A stretch of DNA of 64,000 bases. It comes from Haliclona indistincta (Eukaryota > Porifera > Demospongiae > Haplosclerida > Chalinidae). The position numbers and the translations under genes were made by a program. Shown here piece by piece: positions 1-9,645 of the stretch; the first letter of the stretch is position 1, and every line of letters starts with the position of its first letter. The notes under the pieces were generated by a model that saw only the letters and a list, made by a program, of their open reading frames with translations, was not told where the DNA came from and searched no databases. The stretch is from assembly GCA_964017065.1 (NCBI GenBank), contig OZ024792.1:7187754-7251753 (forward strand). Direction: 5' to 3'.

Positions 1-217
1 CTGAGCTTTATAGTCTGCATTCACCAGACAGATGGACGAGTGCAAGTAGAACAAGCAAACTGACACAGCTAACAACCACAAATGATCAGCCATTTTGGAT
101 CACACAAAAATGTAGCATGTAATCAAAACAATTTTATACCACAGTTACCATAGTTACTACACTTGAATTATATAATTCCAAACATGCTAATATCTGGCAA
201 ATTGATTACCATCTCGG

Positions 218-427
218 TCACAAACATAACAAAGACACTATATTGTCATCATTTGGGAGAATACTAACACCATCTGCAAACTGTATTCCATTTCCAAACG
301 AGTGAGTGAATAAGTGTTCCTTTTTGATCAAATATCTTGACTGGTTTTGGTCCACTATCAGTAAATCTTCTTGATCTACATACATAATATTTTCAAACAT
401 ACTCGCTATGAGAGATACAGTGTACAT
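218..427 (-). pseudogene. NHL-repeat remnant of a TRIM-NHL gene
   Basis: A 69-codon stretch whose C-terminal half (HSFGNGIQFADGVSI) matches the last NHL blade of the neighbouring TRIM-NHL proteins (HSFGSEVKFADGICI). No RING, B-box or coiled coil is attached and the rest of the gene is absent, so this is a decayed 3' end of a further TRIM-NHL copy. Nothing else is recognisable in positions 1-217 or 428-515. Confidence 0.6.
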
Positions 428-515
428 TCAAAACAAAAGCTGTACAGTAAGAATTTAAATTCACAAGCAAATAAATGGTTACTATCAGTACGAGTCATAT
501 TAGCAAAGAAAACTG

Positions 516-2750
516 CTACAATTGCAGCTCATTATTATACATAGTTTCTTTATAATAGCGATAAAATACATTTTCTTTACGGTCACAGACGTAAATGAAG
601 GTGCCTTCTTCTCCAAAAGGTGAGATACAAATACCATCTGCAAACTTCACTTCACTTCCAAATGAATGGATAAGTGTTCCTCTTTGATCAAATATCTTGA
701 CTGGTTTATATCCACGATCGGTAACTAAACTGAAATCCTCTTCATCGACAAACAAGTTTTGCGGCTGACAGAGATGACCTCTACCATATTCTCGAATGTA
801 CTTGCCACTTGGGCTATACACCTTGATACAGCCATCGCGAAATTGTGTAGCATGTATGTTGCACGAAGTGTCGAGAGCGATTCCATGCACTTGGTCTGGC
901 AGACGAATGGTTAAGCAATGTGAGAAATCTGAATTAAAGACTTGAATGCGTTTATTTCCTCTTTCTCCAACATAAATCCTTCCTTCTTCATCAACAGCTA
1001 GACCTCTTGGTTCATCAAACTGACCTTCTTCAGATCCTATACCACCAAACCTGGCTTGTACCTCACCATCTTCTTTCAGCTTTATCACCTCATTAGTTCC
1101 GCAGTCAGTTACAAATATTGTACTACCTCCTAGAGTTGCAATGGCATGCAACTGCTGAGCTCCAGGAACTGGAATGTAACGATAAACTTTATCATATCTG
1201 TCTGAGGACCAACCAAGGTCCATTTTGTATATATCCTGATCCTGATATGCAGTAACATAGACAGTGGAATGTCCAGGAGCTACACATGCTGGACTGGACA
1301 AACTAAGTTGATAATCAACGTTCTTGACATCAGGATAATGTATAGCATTCCTAGCGTGCATTTGGAAGGGGCTACCTTTGATAGGTTGCTTACGAATGCT
1401 CACACGTACTTCAACTCTACGCCATCTTTTAGATACCTGAGGTGCTGTGACAAATATTTTGTACCTGCCGTTTCCATCGTCAACTACATTGCTTTGTTCC
1501 CACCTGCCATCTGCAAAATAGCGACAAAAAACCTCCTCTCCACCTCGGCCATAGGGACGACCAAATTCATCTCTAGCCTCAACAATCAAAGTTCTTTGTC
1601 TTTCGCATACAAGACGATTAGTTTGATAGCCGACTATGGTAGAAGTTGCAGGGCAGCAACCACCATTGACATGGCCAAGAGATAGCTGCTCCATTGGGTT
1701 GACGGTTACTTCTAAGAAGTCGTCTACAGGCGGCAAAGGAAGAAGTGATTTGTAATCTTTCAGTTTTTCATGAAGTGCTGTATCATGTAAATTGGCAACA
1801 GCAAGAACCTCAGAATCACGATAGGAGTCCACTAACAACTGGGTTGTCTGTAGAGCAGAGGAAAGTTCATCTCTTGTCTCTTCAAGCTTTTCATTCTGGA
1901 TGCACAAAAGAGTGCATTTTGATGTAACGACAGTATCTACTTGTGCTATCAGTGTCTGCCTTTGCTTCTTCAATGTTTCAATGATGTTATCAAAGGTAAC
2001 ATTGATGGAGGCTTTTGCTTTGTCAGCAGTCTCTTTGAGATTACTTTGTGCACTTCGCCCACATTGAATATGTTCTTCAAGCTTTCTAACTGCATCAGGA
2101 ATTGGACTCATGGATTTAGTAAGCGAATTCTTCTGTTTCTGGGCAGCTGCATCAAGGGTCAAAAATACTTCCCCTTGACCAGGGAAGATTCTGTGATATA
2201 AGTGATCATCGCATCCGGGGCAGGCAAATTGTAAACAGTCCCTGGAGAGACAATAATGCGAACCAACCTCGTGATGATGTTTGGGACAGAAAACTTGTAC
2301 GGGTGGGCTGAGAGTACTGATATCGTGCTTGGGCAAGTCCGATAAATCGCGACCAGTGTGGTTCTTCAACTTTTGGTGCTCTAACTCGCAGTCGTTACAA
2401 AGAAACTCGCCACAATCGAGACAATAGACAGCTGCATGTACACGAACAGCAGGATCCCTTGAGCTGCATTTTTCACAGGTGGGAGAATCTCGCAGTTTCG
2501 AGAGCACCACAGCACCTGCCGTCTCCTGTGCCAAACGAACGTCTTGAGGAAGGCCGTTTACTTTGTTCTTACCTAGAGATGTAGTCTGTGAACAAGTAGG
2601 GCAGCAGATGGTGGAATCGCTGGATAATTCTTCCAAGCAGTCTTTACAGAACGAGTGTAGGCAGCGTAAAATGCGAGGTTCTTTGTAGAAATGCTTGGGG
2701 CGACCCTGATTCAGAGGACAGAAGTAGTTAGCGATGGAGTTGGTTGCCAT
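516..2750 (-). CDS. TRIM-NHL protein 1 (RING, B-boxes, coiled coil, filamin, NHL)
   Basis: Single-exon, 744-residue protein of TRIM2/3/71 (class VII) architecture. In order: RING finger (about 13-60, with CLHSFCKDC and CPTC), B-box 1 (about 94-140), B-box 2 (about 155-195), coiled coil (about 205-330), filamin/ABP280 domain (about 365-475) and a C-terminal NHL propeller (about 530-740). The family are ubiquitin E3 ligases, and the NHL propeller often binds RNA or protein; that activity is inferred here. I place the start at the Met of MATNSIANYF because this gives exactly the same length as the neighbouring gene at 3750-5984. The reading frame stays open a further 61 codons upstream, but that stretch is a relic of an ORC3 exon in another frame. 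The B-box 2 region is unusual: it reads CPKHHHEVGSHYC, then diverges and lacks the regular cysteine pairs of the neighbouring copy. Confidence 0.88.
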   Translation of the reverse strand: MATNSIANYFCPLNQGRPKHFYKEPRILRCLHSFCKDCLEELSSDSTICCPTCSQTTSLGKNKVNGLPQDVRLAQETAGAVVLSKLRDSPTCEKCSSRDPAVRVHAAVYCLDCGEFLCNDCELEHQKLKNHTGRDLSDLPKHDISTLSPPVQVFCPKHHHEVGSHYCLSRDCLQFACPGCDDHLYHRIFPGQGEVFLTLDAAAQKQKNSLTKSMSPIPDAVRKLEEHIQCGRSAQSNLKETADKAKASINVTFDNIIETLKKQRQTLIAQVDTVVTSKCTLLCIQNEKLEETRDELSSALQTTQLLVDSYRDSEVLAVANLHDTALHEKLKDYKSLLPLPPVDDFLEVTVNPMEQLSLGHVNGGCCPATSTIVGYQTNRLVCERQRTLIVEARDEFGRPYGRGGEEVFCRYFADGRWEQSNVVDDGNGRYKIFVTAPQVSKRWRRVEVRVSIRKQPIKGSPFQMHARNAIHYPDVKNVDYQLSLSSPACVAPGHSTVYVTAYQDQDIYKMDLGWSSDRYDKVYRYIPVPGAQQLHAIATLGGSTIFVTDCGTNEVIKLKEDGEVQARFGGIGSEEGQFDEPRGLAVDEEGRIYVGERGNKRIQVFNSDFSHCLTIRLPDQVHGIALDTSCNIHATQFRDGCIKVYSPSGKYIREYGRGHLCQPQNLFVDEEDFSLVTDRGYKPVKIFDQRGTLIHSFGSEVKFADGICISPFGEEGTFIYVCDRKENVFYRYYKETMYNNELQL

Positions 2751-2814
2751 TACCATTACTGTTTCGCACGAGCCCCGCCCTTTGAAACAATATTCATTGA
2801 GAGTGGAAAGAATG

Positions 2815-2918
2815 TACACCAAGTCAATCTCTGTACATGTACATGATCCGTCTTCCTGTGAGTAAGCTTGACGGACCCCAGAAACTGCATCTCTGACACT
2901 GACTGGATGAACCGAGTT
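2815..2918 (-). pseudogene. Relic of the last ORC3 exon
   Basis: Read from 2918 leftward after a CTTTCAG acceptor, this resembles the last ORC3 exon at 33436-33541: [14 protein letters not shown] is preserved, followed by changes and a 6-bp insertion near KTDHV. It sits directly upstream of TRIM-NHL 1, just as the intact ORC3 last exon sits upstream of TRIM-NHL 3. That shows the TRIM copies were duplicated together with the end of ORC3. Confidence 0.75.
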
Positions 2919-2983
2919 CTGAAAGATGTCCATGCGAACCAGGCTCTAGCTCCCTATACACAGATTCTTTATATTAGCGTCTT

Positions 2984-3279
2984 TTAGCGATAAAATACAT
3001 TTTCTTTACGGTCACAGACATAAAGGTAGGTGCCTTCTTCTCCAAAAGGTGAGATACAAATACCATCTGCAAACTTCACTTTCAAAAGACTGAATAAGTG
3101 CTCCTTCTTAGTCAAATATCTTGACTGGTTTTTAACCACGATCGGTAACTGAACAGAAATCCTCTTCATCAACAAATAGGTTTTGTGGTGATAAAGACGA
3201 CCTCTACCATATTGATCTCTGTACACGGTCTATCTCCCTTGAACCCCAGGAACTGCGCAGTGACTGGGTGAATCGAGCT
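2984..3279 (-). pseudogene. Fused relics: ORC3 last exon, then TRIM-NHL 3' end
   Basis: Positions 3216-3279 keep the acceptor and first codons of the ORC3 last exon in degraded form. Positions 2984-3215 keep the end of an NHL propeller (VKFADGICISPFGEEGTY, VCDRKENVFYR) with frameshifts and a large internal deletion. This is a collapsed ORC3-TRIM duplication unit with no coding capacity. Confidence 0.65.
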
Positions 3280-3399
3280 CTGAAAGATTTCAGTCGTGGT
3301 CAACATTGCAGTCAGCAGGAGCACACTAGTAATCACACGACAACATAACATGGATTGTGCATGACTTTCTTAGCAGACTAACTCTACATCTAACTTTGC

Positions 3400-3640
3400 T
3401 GATGATTTCTTCTTCTTGGGTTTAGCTTTACTATCACCTCCATATTCAACTACACACACTCTACTTCATCTGGAGACAAATCATCAATCTGTTCACTGCA
3501 TCTTGTAGGTAATGGATCCCGTCAAATTTAGCTTTACTGATTCCAATTAGAAACTTGTTGGAGAGATCTGAGAGCTGGTTGAACAGCAGGGCAGACAAGC
3601 AGCTATCAAAACACAATTGCAAATGATACACATGTACTTT
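3400..3640 (-). pseudogene. Unidentified coding remnant
   Basis: Two overlapping frames look protein-like: one contains FNQLSDLSNKFLIGISKAKF, the other DPLPTRCSEQIDDLSPDEVE followed after a shift by a lysine-rich tail (KPKKKK). No single frame joins them without a shift. I do not recognise the family. It could be the terminal exons of an unrelated neighbour or part of a decayed gene. Confidence 0.3.
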
Positions 3641-3749
3641 TATTATAAATATTATAAAAAACAATACAAGTCTAGTACTACAAAATTTTTACAAGCAAGT
3701 TATAATAACAGCAATAATAATAATTATTACAGCTGAACAAATAAGACTT

Positions 3750-5984
3750 CTAGTTATATCTAAAAAAAAATTTTTTCTCTCGATCGCAAACATAAACGAC
3801 GGTACCTTCATGCGCATAAGGTGAGATACAAATACCATCTGCAAACTCTATTTCGCTTCCAAAAGACTGAATAAGTGCTCCTTCTTGGTTAAAGATCTTG
3901 ACTGGTTTATATCCACGATCGGTAACTAAACAGAAATCCTCTTCATCAACAAATAGGTTTTGTGGTTGATAGAGGTGACCTCTGCCATATTCTCGAACAT
4001 ACTCGCCACTGGAATTATACACCTTGATACAGCCACTGTAAAACTGTGTAGCGTGTATGTTGCAAGATGTGTCGAGAGCAATTCCTTGTACCTTGTCTGG
4101 CAGTGGAATGGTAAAGAAGTGTGAAAAATCTGAATTGAAGATTTGAATGCGTTTGTTCCCGCTTTCACCAACATAAATTCTTCCTTCTTCATCAACAGCC
4201 AAACCATTTGGTCCATCAAACTGCCCTTCTCCAGGCCCTTTACCACCAAACCTGGCTTGTACTTCACCATCTTTTGTTAATTTTATCACCTCATTTAACC
4301 CGCAGTCAGTTACGATTAGTATATTTTCTCCTAGCGTTGCAATGGCATGCAACTGCTCAGCTCCATCAACTGTAATGATGGAAGATATTTTATCATACCT
4401 GCCTGAGTACAAACCAAGGCCCATCTTGTATATATGCTGACCCTGATACACAGTAACATAGACGGTGAAATGCCCAGGAGCTACACATGCTGGACTGGAC
4501 GACAAGGCGAGTTCATAATCAACGTTCTTAACGTCAGGATAATTGATAGCATTCCTAGCGTACATTTTGAAGGGGCTACCTTTGATAGGTTGCTTACGAA
4601 TGCTCACATGTAGGTAGATGGTACGAAAAACTGGAAGTCTTGGAATTCTTGAAAAACATGGCAATGTAACAGAAACTTTGTACCTGCCATTTCCATCATC
4701 AGCTACGTTGCCGTTTTCCCATTCAAAATCAAAATTAGCATATTGACAAATGACCATCTCTCCACCTCGGCCATAGGGACGACCAGATTCATCTCTAGCC
4801 TCTACAATCAAAGTTCTTCGTCTTTCGCATACAAGACGATTAGTTTGATAACCAACTATGGTAGAAGTTGCAGGGCAGCAACCACCATTGACATGGCCAA
4901 GAGATAGCTGCTCCATGGGGTTGACGGTTACTTCTAAGAAGTCGTCTACAGGCGGCAAAGGAAGAAAAGCTCTGTAATCATCCAGTTTTTTATCTAGTGC
5001 TGCTTGGTGTAAATGGGCAGCAGCAAGAACCTCAGAATCACGATAGGTGTCCACTAACAACTGAGTTGTTTGTAGAACAGAGGAAATTTCATCTCTTTTC
5101 TCTTCAAGCTTTTCATTCTGGATGCACATAAGAGTGCATTTTGATGTAACGACAGTATCTACTTGCGCTATCAGTGTCCGCCTTTGCTTCTTCAGTGTTT
5201 CAATGATGTTATCAAAGGTAACATTGATGGAGGTTTTTGCTTTGTCAGCATTCTCTTTCAAATTGTTCTGTGCTGTCCGTCCATCTTGAATGCGTTCTTC
5301 AAGTTTTTCGACTGCATCAACAATTTGAGGCATGGATTTAGTCAGCGACTCTTTCTTTTTAAGGACAGCTGTGTCAATCGTTGATGACAAACTATAACAG
5401 TAGCGGTGATCATCATCACCATACTCTTGTTTTTCAACAGCACATTTGGAGCAGGCAAACTGATTACAGGAAACACAAAAATGCGAACCAACTTCGGAGT
5501 GTTTGGGACAAGAAATTTGTACAGGTGGGCTGAGGGCACTGATATCGTGCTTGGGCAAGTCCGCTAAATCACGACCAGTGTGGTTCTTCAACTTTTGGTG
5601 CTCTAACTCACAGTCGTTACAAAGAAACTCGCCACAATCGAGACAATAGACAGCTGCATGTACACGAACAGCAGGATCCCTTGAGCTGCATTTTTCACAG
5701 GTCGGAGAATCTCGCAGTTTCGAGAGCACCACAGCACCTGCCGTCTCCTGTGCCAAACGAACGTTTTGAGGAAGGCCGTTCACTTTGTTCCTACCTAGAG
5801 ATGTAGTCTGTGAACAAGTAGGGCAGCAGATGGTGGAATCGCTGGATATAAATTCTTCCAAGCAGTCTTTACAGAAAGAGTGAAGGCAGCTCAAAGTACG
5901 AGGATCTCGGTAGAAATGCTTAGAGCGATCTTGATCCAGTGGACAGAAATACTTACGGACGGAGCAGTCTGAACTGATTGCCAT
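3750..5984 (-). CDS. TRIM-NHL protein 2
   Basis: Single-exon, 744-residue paralogue of the gene at 516-2750, with the same domain order. The RING has CPLDQ, CLHSFCKDC and CPTC; B-box 1 is followed by a regular B-box 2 (CPKHSEVGSHFCVSC, CSKC, DDHRYC), a coiled coil, a filamin domain and NHL repeats (for example GPGEGQFDGPNGLAVDEEG). The start MAISSDCSVRKYF is shared with TRIM-NHL 3 and has no in-frame extension. Probably a cytoplasmic E3 ubiquitin ligase or post-transcriptional regulator by family. The cleanest copy of the three in this window. Confidence 0.9.
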   Translation of the reverse strand: MAISSDCSVRKYFCPLDQDRSKHFYRDPRTLSCLHSFCKDCLEEFISSDSTICCPTCSQTTSLGRNKVNGLPQNVRLAQETAGAVVLSKLRDSPTCEKCSSRDPAVRVHAAVYCLDCGEFLCNDCELEHQKLKNHTGRDLADLPKHDISALSPPVQISCPKHSEVGSHFCVSCNQFACSKCAVEKQEYGDDDHRYCYSLSSTIDTAVLKKKESLTKSMPQIVDAVEKLEERIQDGRTAQNNLKENADKAKTSINVTFDNIIETLKKQRRTLIAQVDTVVTSKCTLMCIQNEKLEEKRDEISSVLQTTQLLVDTYRDSEVLAAAHLHQAALDKKLDDYRAFLPLPPVDDFLEVTVNPMEQLSLGHVNGGCCPATSTIVGYQTNRLVCERRRTLIVEARDESGRPYGRGGEMVICQYANFDFEWENGNVADDGNGRYKVSVTLPCFSRIPRLPVFRTIYLHVSIRKQPIKGSPFKMYARNAINYPDVKNVDYELALSSSPACVAPGHFTVYVTVYQGQHIYKMGLGLYSGRYDKISSIITVDGAEQLHAIATLGENILIVTDCGLNEVIKLTKDGEVQARFGGKGPGEGQFDGPNGLAVDEEGRIYVGESGNKRIQIFNSDFSHFFTIPLPDKVQGIALDTSCNIHATQFYSGCIKVYNSSGEYVREYGRGHLYQPQNLFVDEEDFCLVTDRGYKPVKIFNQEGALIQSFGSEIEFADGICISPYAHEGTVVYVCDREKKFFFRYN

Positions 5985-6063
5985 TTATTACTGAAGTACT
6001 AGGAGTTACGAATACGCATGAATGCCTCGCGCTGAGTTTATGTATTTATGCCTCGCGCTGAGT

Positions 6064-6175
6064 TTGCCCTCACACGAGGGCAATAACCGACATTAATGAC
6101 CGCGGGAAAGTCGGTTGCCCGAGTTACGGTCGAGGGCGACTGTACGAGGGCAACCGACTTTCCCGAGGTCATTAA
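6064..6175. mobile_element. Palindromic MITE, family P, copy 1 (partial)
   Basis: Contains GACCGCGGGAAAGTCGGT and its inverted partner ACCGACTTTCCCGAGGTC around a short centre. Two further copies lie at 7182-7316 (same orientation) and 8689-8856 (reverse). No coding capacity; a dispersed non-autonomous element. Confidence 0.7.
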
Positions 6176-6695
6176 GCCAGGAAAACCCGAACTATTCTTT
6201 CTTGCTGCCCTTTGCACAATATAATCTACAGTGTCCTGGCTATTACTTGCCCGTTTTACAAGGAAAATGGGTGTACCCACACTCCAATAGCACTTGCCGT
6301 ATTTGGAACAAAATTATTTCGTACTCGGCAATCACGAGAGACCCACATAGGGGTGTGTGGGTGGGTGGGTTGTGGGAAGGGCGGGAGGGCGTCAGGTGGC
6401 ATTTCTTTGGCGCTCTGGCAAAAGGAGATGTATCTTCTTCCATCGCTCTTGCTGGTAGGGGATTTTTGCCGAAATCGTTTGTTCTCATTAAATATTCGCC
6501 CCTCTGTAACTTACAGACAGAGACCTTTTTGCAAAATCCGATACATACGTTTCTTCCTTGTCTACCAAAGTTTATGTCTGACATTTTGTGTGGGTGTGGC
6601 ATGCTCAGGAAAGACTTTTCGTCATTGGGTGGGGCTTGCTACGCCCACAAGACGAATGGCGACTTTCTTGGGTGATCAGTGTGACTGACCAAACC
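6176..6695. other. Intergenic, no gene seen
   Basis: Overlapping frames up to 186 codons are open on both strands, but they have low-complexity composition, no recognisable domain and no support from splice signals. I see no gene here. Confidence 0.5.
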
Positions 6696-7112
6696 TAGCC
6701 TCGTCCCCAGGCTCCACCCTCTCGGCACTATTTTGTTCCGACAGGGAGCCTGGTCGCTAATCTCACGTGATGCGCCTTACCTGTCTACGGAGAGTAGACA
6801 GGTAATTAGTGCGCGTGGGCATACTAGCCCTGCATGCCCACCATGCCTAGCCAGCCTGGGGACGAGGCTACACCATGCCCACGTATTTTGCTAACTCCAC
6901 CTAATTACGACCGGAACTAGCTACGGCACAGTACAGAGATGGAATCAGACGAATCGAAGTGGCTGAAGAGTCGACTAACAACCGAGACTAACAACCGAAT
7001 GGCGTGGGTGTGCGGTATGTCCAAGCCCACGCTCATTATCTTCGCTGCGCTCACGTGAGATTAGCGACCAGGCTCTCCGTACAGATAAGTGGAGAGCCTG
7101 GGGACGAGGCTA
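6696..7112. mobile_element. Mutator-like MITE, 417 bp, 9-bp target duplication
   Basis: Ends are inverted (TAGCCTCGTCCCCAGGCT and its complement at the right end). The element is flanked by a perfect 9-bp direct repeat GACCAAACC (6687-6695 and 7113-7121). A second inward copy of the terminal sequence at 6853-6870 suggests nesting or internal duplication. No transposase. The 9-bp duplication is typical of Mutator-like elements; the superfamily call is inference. Confidence 0.75.
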
Positions 7113-7181
7113 GACCAAACCTTCAACTAACAGTAGAAACCAAAATATTCGTAATCCTGATGTTTGGGATTTCCACCCTTA

Positions 7182-7316
7182 AGTATTAGTTATTGCCCTC
7201 ACGCGAGGGCAATAACCAACATTAATGACCGCGGGAAAGTCGGTTTCCCGAGTAACGGTCGAGGGCGCAGCCCGAGACTGTACGAGGGCAACCGACTTTC
7301 CCGAGGTCATTAATGC
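7182..7316. mobile_element. Palindromic MITE, family P, copy 2
   Basis: Close match to the reverse complement of 8689-8856, including the internal CTCGGGCTGCG / CGCAGCCCGAG segment and the outer ATTGCCCTCACGCGAGGGCAAT hairpin. Confidence 0.75.
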
Positions 7317-7540
7317 ATTATAATAATAATAATAATAATAAGAACTAATTATTGTCAGTAGTCACATAATCTCTCCACGTCACTGAAGACAGTAGTTCAT
7401 AATGAGTTGACTCAGTCCTCCAGGGGCTCACCAAACATGACCTTACTCACCATGATGATACACAGCTGGACCGAGGAGGCTGCGATGGTCTGTCAACATG
7501 CATTAAATTTCAAACGCTTGTTGTCTAACATTTGATGATG

Positions 7541-7672
7541 TTATGCATTAGTGTTATGCATTAGTGTTATGCATTAGTGTTATGCATTAGTGTTATGCAT
7601 TAGTGTTATGCATTAGTGTTATGCATTAGTGTTATGCATTAGTGTTATGCAATAGTGTTATGCATTAGTGTT
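7541..7672. repeat. 13-bp tandem repeat
   Basis: About ten head-to-tail copies of GTTATGCATTAGT with one visible variant (GCAATAGT). Confidence 0.95.
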
Positions 7673-7689
7673 ATGAATGCATTATTAAT

Positions 7690-8688
7690 AACTATTATTG
7701 TCAGTAGGTATGATAACTAAATTAATTTAATTATTGGCATTATCTACTCTATTGTCAACGTACTGATTTTTATTGTGACACCTGGTATTCACAGTTCTTT
7801 TTCGATTTTGGATCTGATAGGTTCAAGATGTGCAGCCTTGCCTTCTTCGTGGTTCTAAGCATGCTTTTGAATCATGGACACGTCTTTTCTCATGTCATGG
7901 CTCCCAGAGTGATGCGAGGGTGGATACGGTCGCTTGGTTGACGGCCTTAGAACTTGAGGAATGGCAAATCTTCCATAATCTATTATGGAAGATTACTCTT
8001 GAACCTCACGAAAATAAATTCCATAATCTCCTTCCATAATCTATTAGATGATGTCGGTGATAACTGATACATAACAACAGTCACTAATGCATAACACTAG
8101 TTATTTATAATTAGTTAATAATGATAATGCCAATAATTAAATGAGTTTATGTTATCATACCTACTGACTACAATACTACAATTTGTAATAATGCTGACTA
8201 TGTAATACTGCTTGTAATCAGTACAAGCAGTCAACTATGTAAGTAGTTATTACATAGTACGTCATCTTTCACCAATCAGATTGCTCTATTCGAGGGCATT
8301 AACCCTTTAACCCCTACTGACGCCTTTAGGCGTCATAAATAGTACCACCCACATTGGACATCATAAATAGTGTGTAGAGTGCCTCAGAAATCTCTAATTA
8401 AGCCAAAGTGTAGAATGGGAATTTTCCTTAAAAAAAAACGAAAATTGTTTCTCGCGCCTATTCAACTAAAACGTTACTGTAACCGAAGATTGACATAGGC
8501 TTGTATTCCGTAGGGTGGAACCGAAAGGCACTTGGCGTCGAGAAATTTTTGGCATTTTTGTGGCTTCAGGATGCCCGGAAACGCACACTTTGCATTGATC
8601 ATGGTCTAAACAGTCCTGTAGTGTCTTTGCGAGTTTGAAAAATTCGCGATGTTATTGCGCTTACAGTGATGAACTATGTAATAAATCA
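7690..8688. other. AT-rich intergenic stretch, no gene seen
   Basis: Holds short inverted repeats (for example TTCCATAATCTATTATGGAA near 7970) and fragments of other dispersed repeats, including CCTTTAGGCGTCATAAATAG. No coding frame with recognisable content. Confidence 0.5.
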
Positions 8689-8856
8689 TTTATTGCCCTA
8701 CACAACTCGGGCAATAACCGACATTAATGACCTCGGGAAAGTCGGTTGCCCTCGTACAGTCTCGGGCTGCGTTCTCGACCGTTACTCGGGAAACCGACTT
8801 TCCCGCGGTCATTAATGTCGGTTATTGCCCTCGCGTGAGGGCAATAACTAATACTT
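8689..8856. mobile_element. Palindromic MITE, family P, copy 3 (inverted)
   Basis: The most complete copy. Long arms (GACCTCGGGAAAGTCGGT and ACCGACTTTCCCGCGGTC) flank a GC-rich centre, and outer TTATTGCCCT...AGGGCAATAA hairpins bracket it. Confidence 0.75.
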
Positions 8857-8861
8857 ATACA

Positions 8862-9138
8862 AGTAATAAAAACATTTTAACCAAAATGGAAGAGATTTAG
8901 GGTTGGTACATTTATCGAAAAAGTATGGAAACAAGATTTTGAGGATTGTAACAATAGCAGTATAATGCTACCTCCCTATTAAATTAACCACAACTATCGA
9001 AAGCAGTTAATTTAGGGAGGTAGCATTATACTGCTATTGTTACAATCCTCAAAATCTTGTTTCCATACTTTTTCGATAAATGTACCAACCCTAAAATTAT
9101 CTCTTCCATTTTGGTTAAAATGTTTTTATTACTTGTTT
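8862..9138. mobile_element. Foldback element, ~275 bp
   Basis: Two near-identical inverted arms of about 115 bp (starting CAAGTAATAAAAACATTT and ending with its complement) surround a short loop. Non-coding; its RNA would form a very long hairpin. Confidence 0.85.
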
Positions 9139-9491
9139 CTTTTCTTTTTATTTATTAATGACTTAGTTGTCACTTACGTTAATATAGTGTTACTATAAAG
9201 AGAACAGTACTGCATGCGCGGAGTGACTACACTTGCATTCGGCTCTGCAGCACTACATGCAACACGTACCATGCAACATTAGCTTAGCTTAAGCTAGCTT
9301 TCTTACCAAGCCTGACAGGCAAATCAGTGAAGATTTGCTCGTTGTCTGCAGTGAATACTGCTGGTAGAAGCAGCACTCGCGTTCCAAGCCATTTGTACTA
9401 AGGTGCGCTTGTATTAGAATTATTACATACACGGGCGTGCGCGAGTAGGCGTAACCTAGTAACGGAGTTCAAGGAATGGAGTCTGTTATGG

Positions 9492-9567
9492 CACCCGGTT
9501 CGGAAACCTAAATCCAGTAGTGTACTGTATAAAACGGGAAACCCGATGCAGTAAATGTACTGGCCAA
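9492..9567. repeat. Left terminal inverted repeat of the KDZ transposon
   Basis: 76 bp identical in inverse to 17721-17796. A further GGTTTT matches after a 1-bp offset. Confidence 0.95.
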
Positions 9568-9645
9568 AGGTTTTCCGGTATTGTCTTTAACCCTTCAGAA
9601 ACTTCATTCGAGCTAGGTACTCTCAGTCGAGCTCTCAGCACAGTT

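Noticed and set aside
2751..2933. 61 extra N-terminal codons on TRIM-NHL 1
   Set aside because: The stretch is the relic of the ORC3 last exon read in the wrong frame; starting at MATNSI gives the same 744-residue length as its paralogue.
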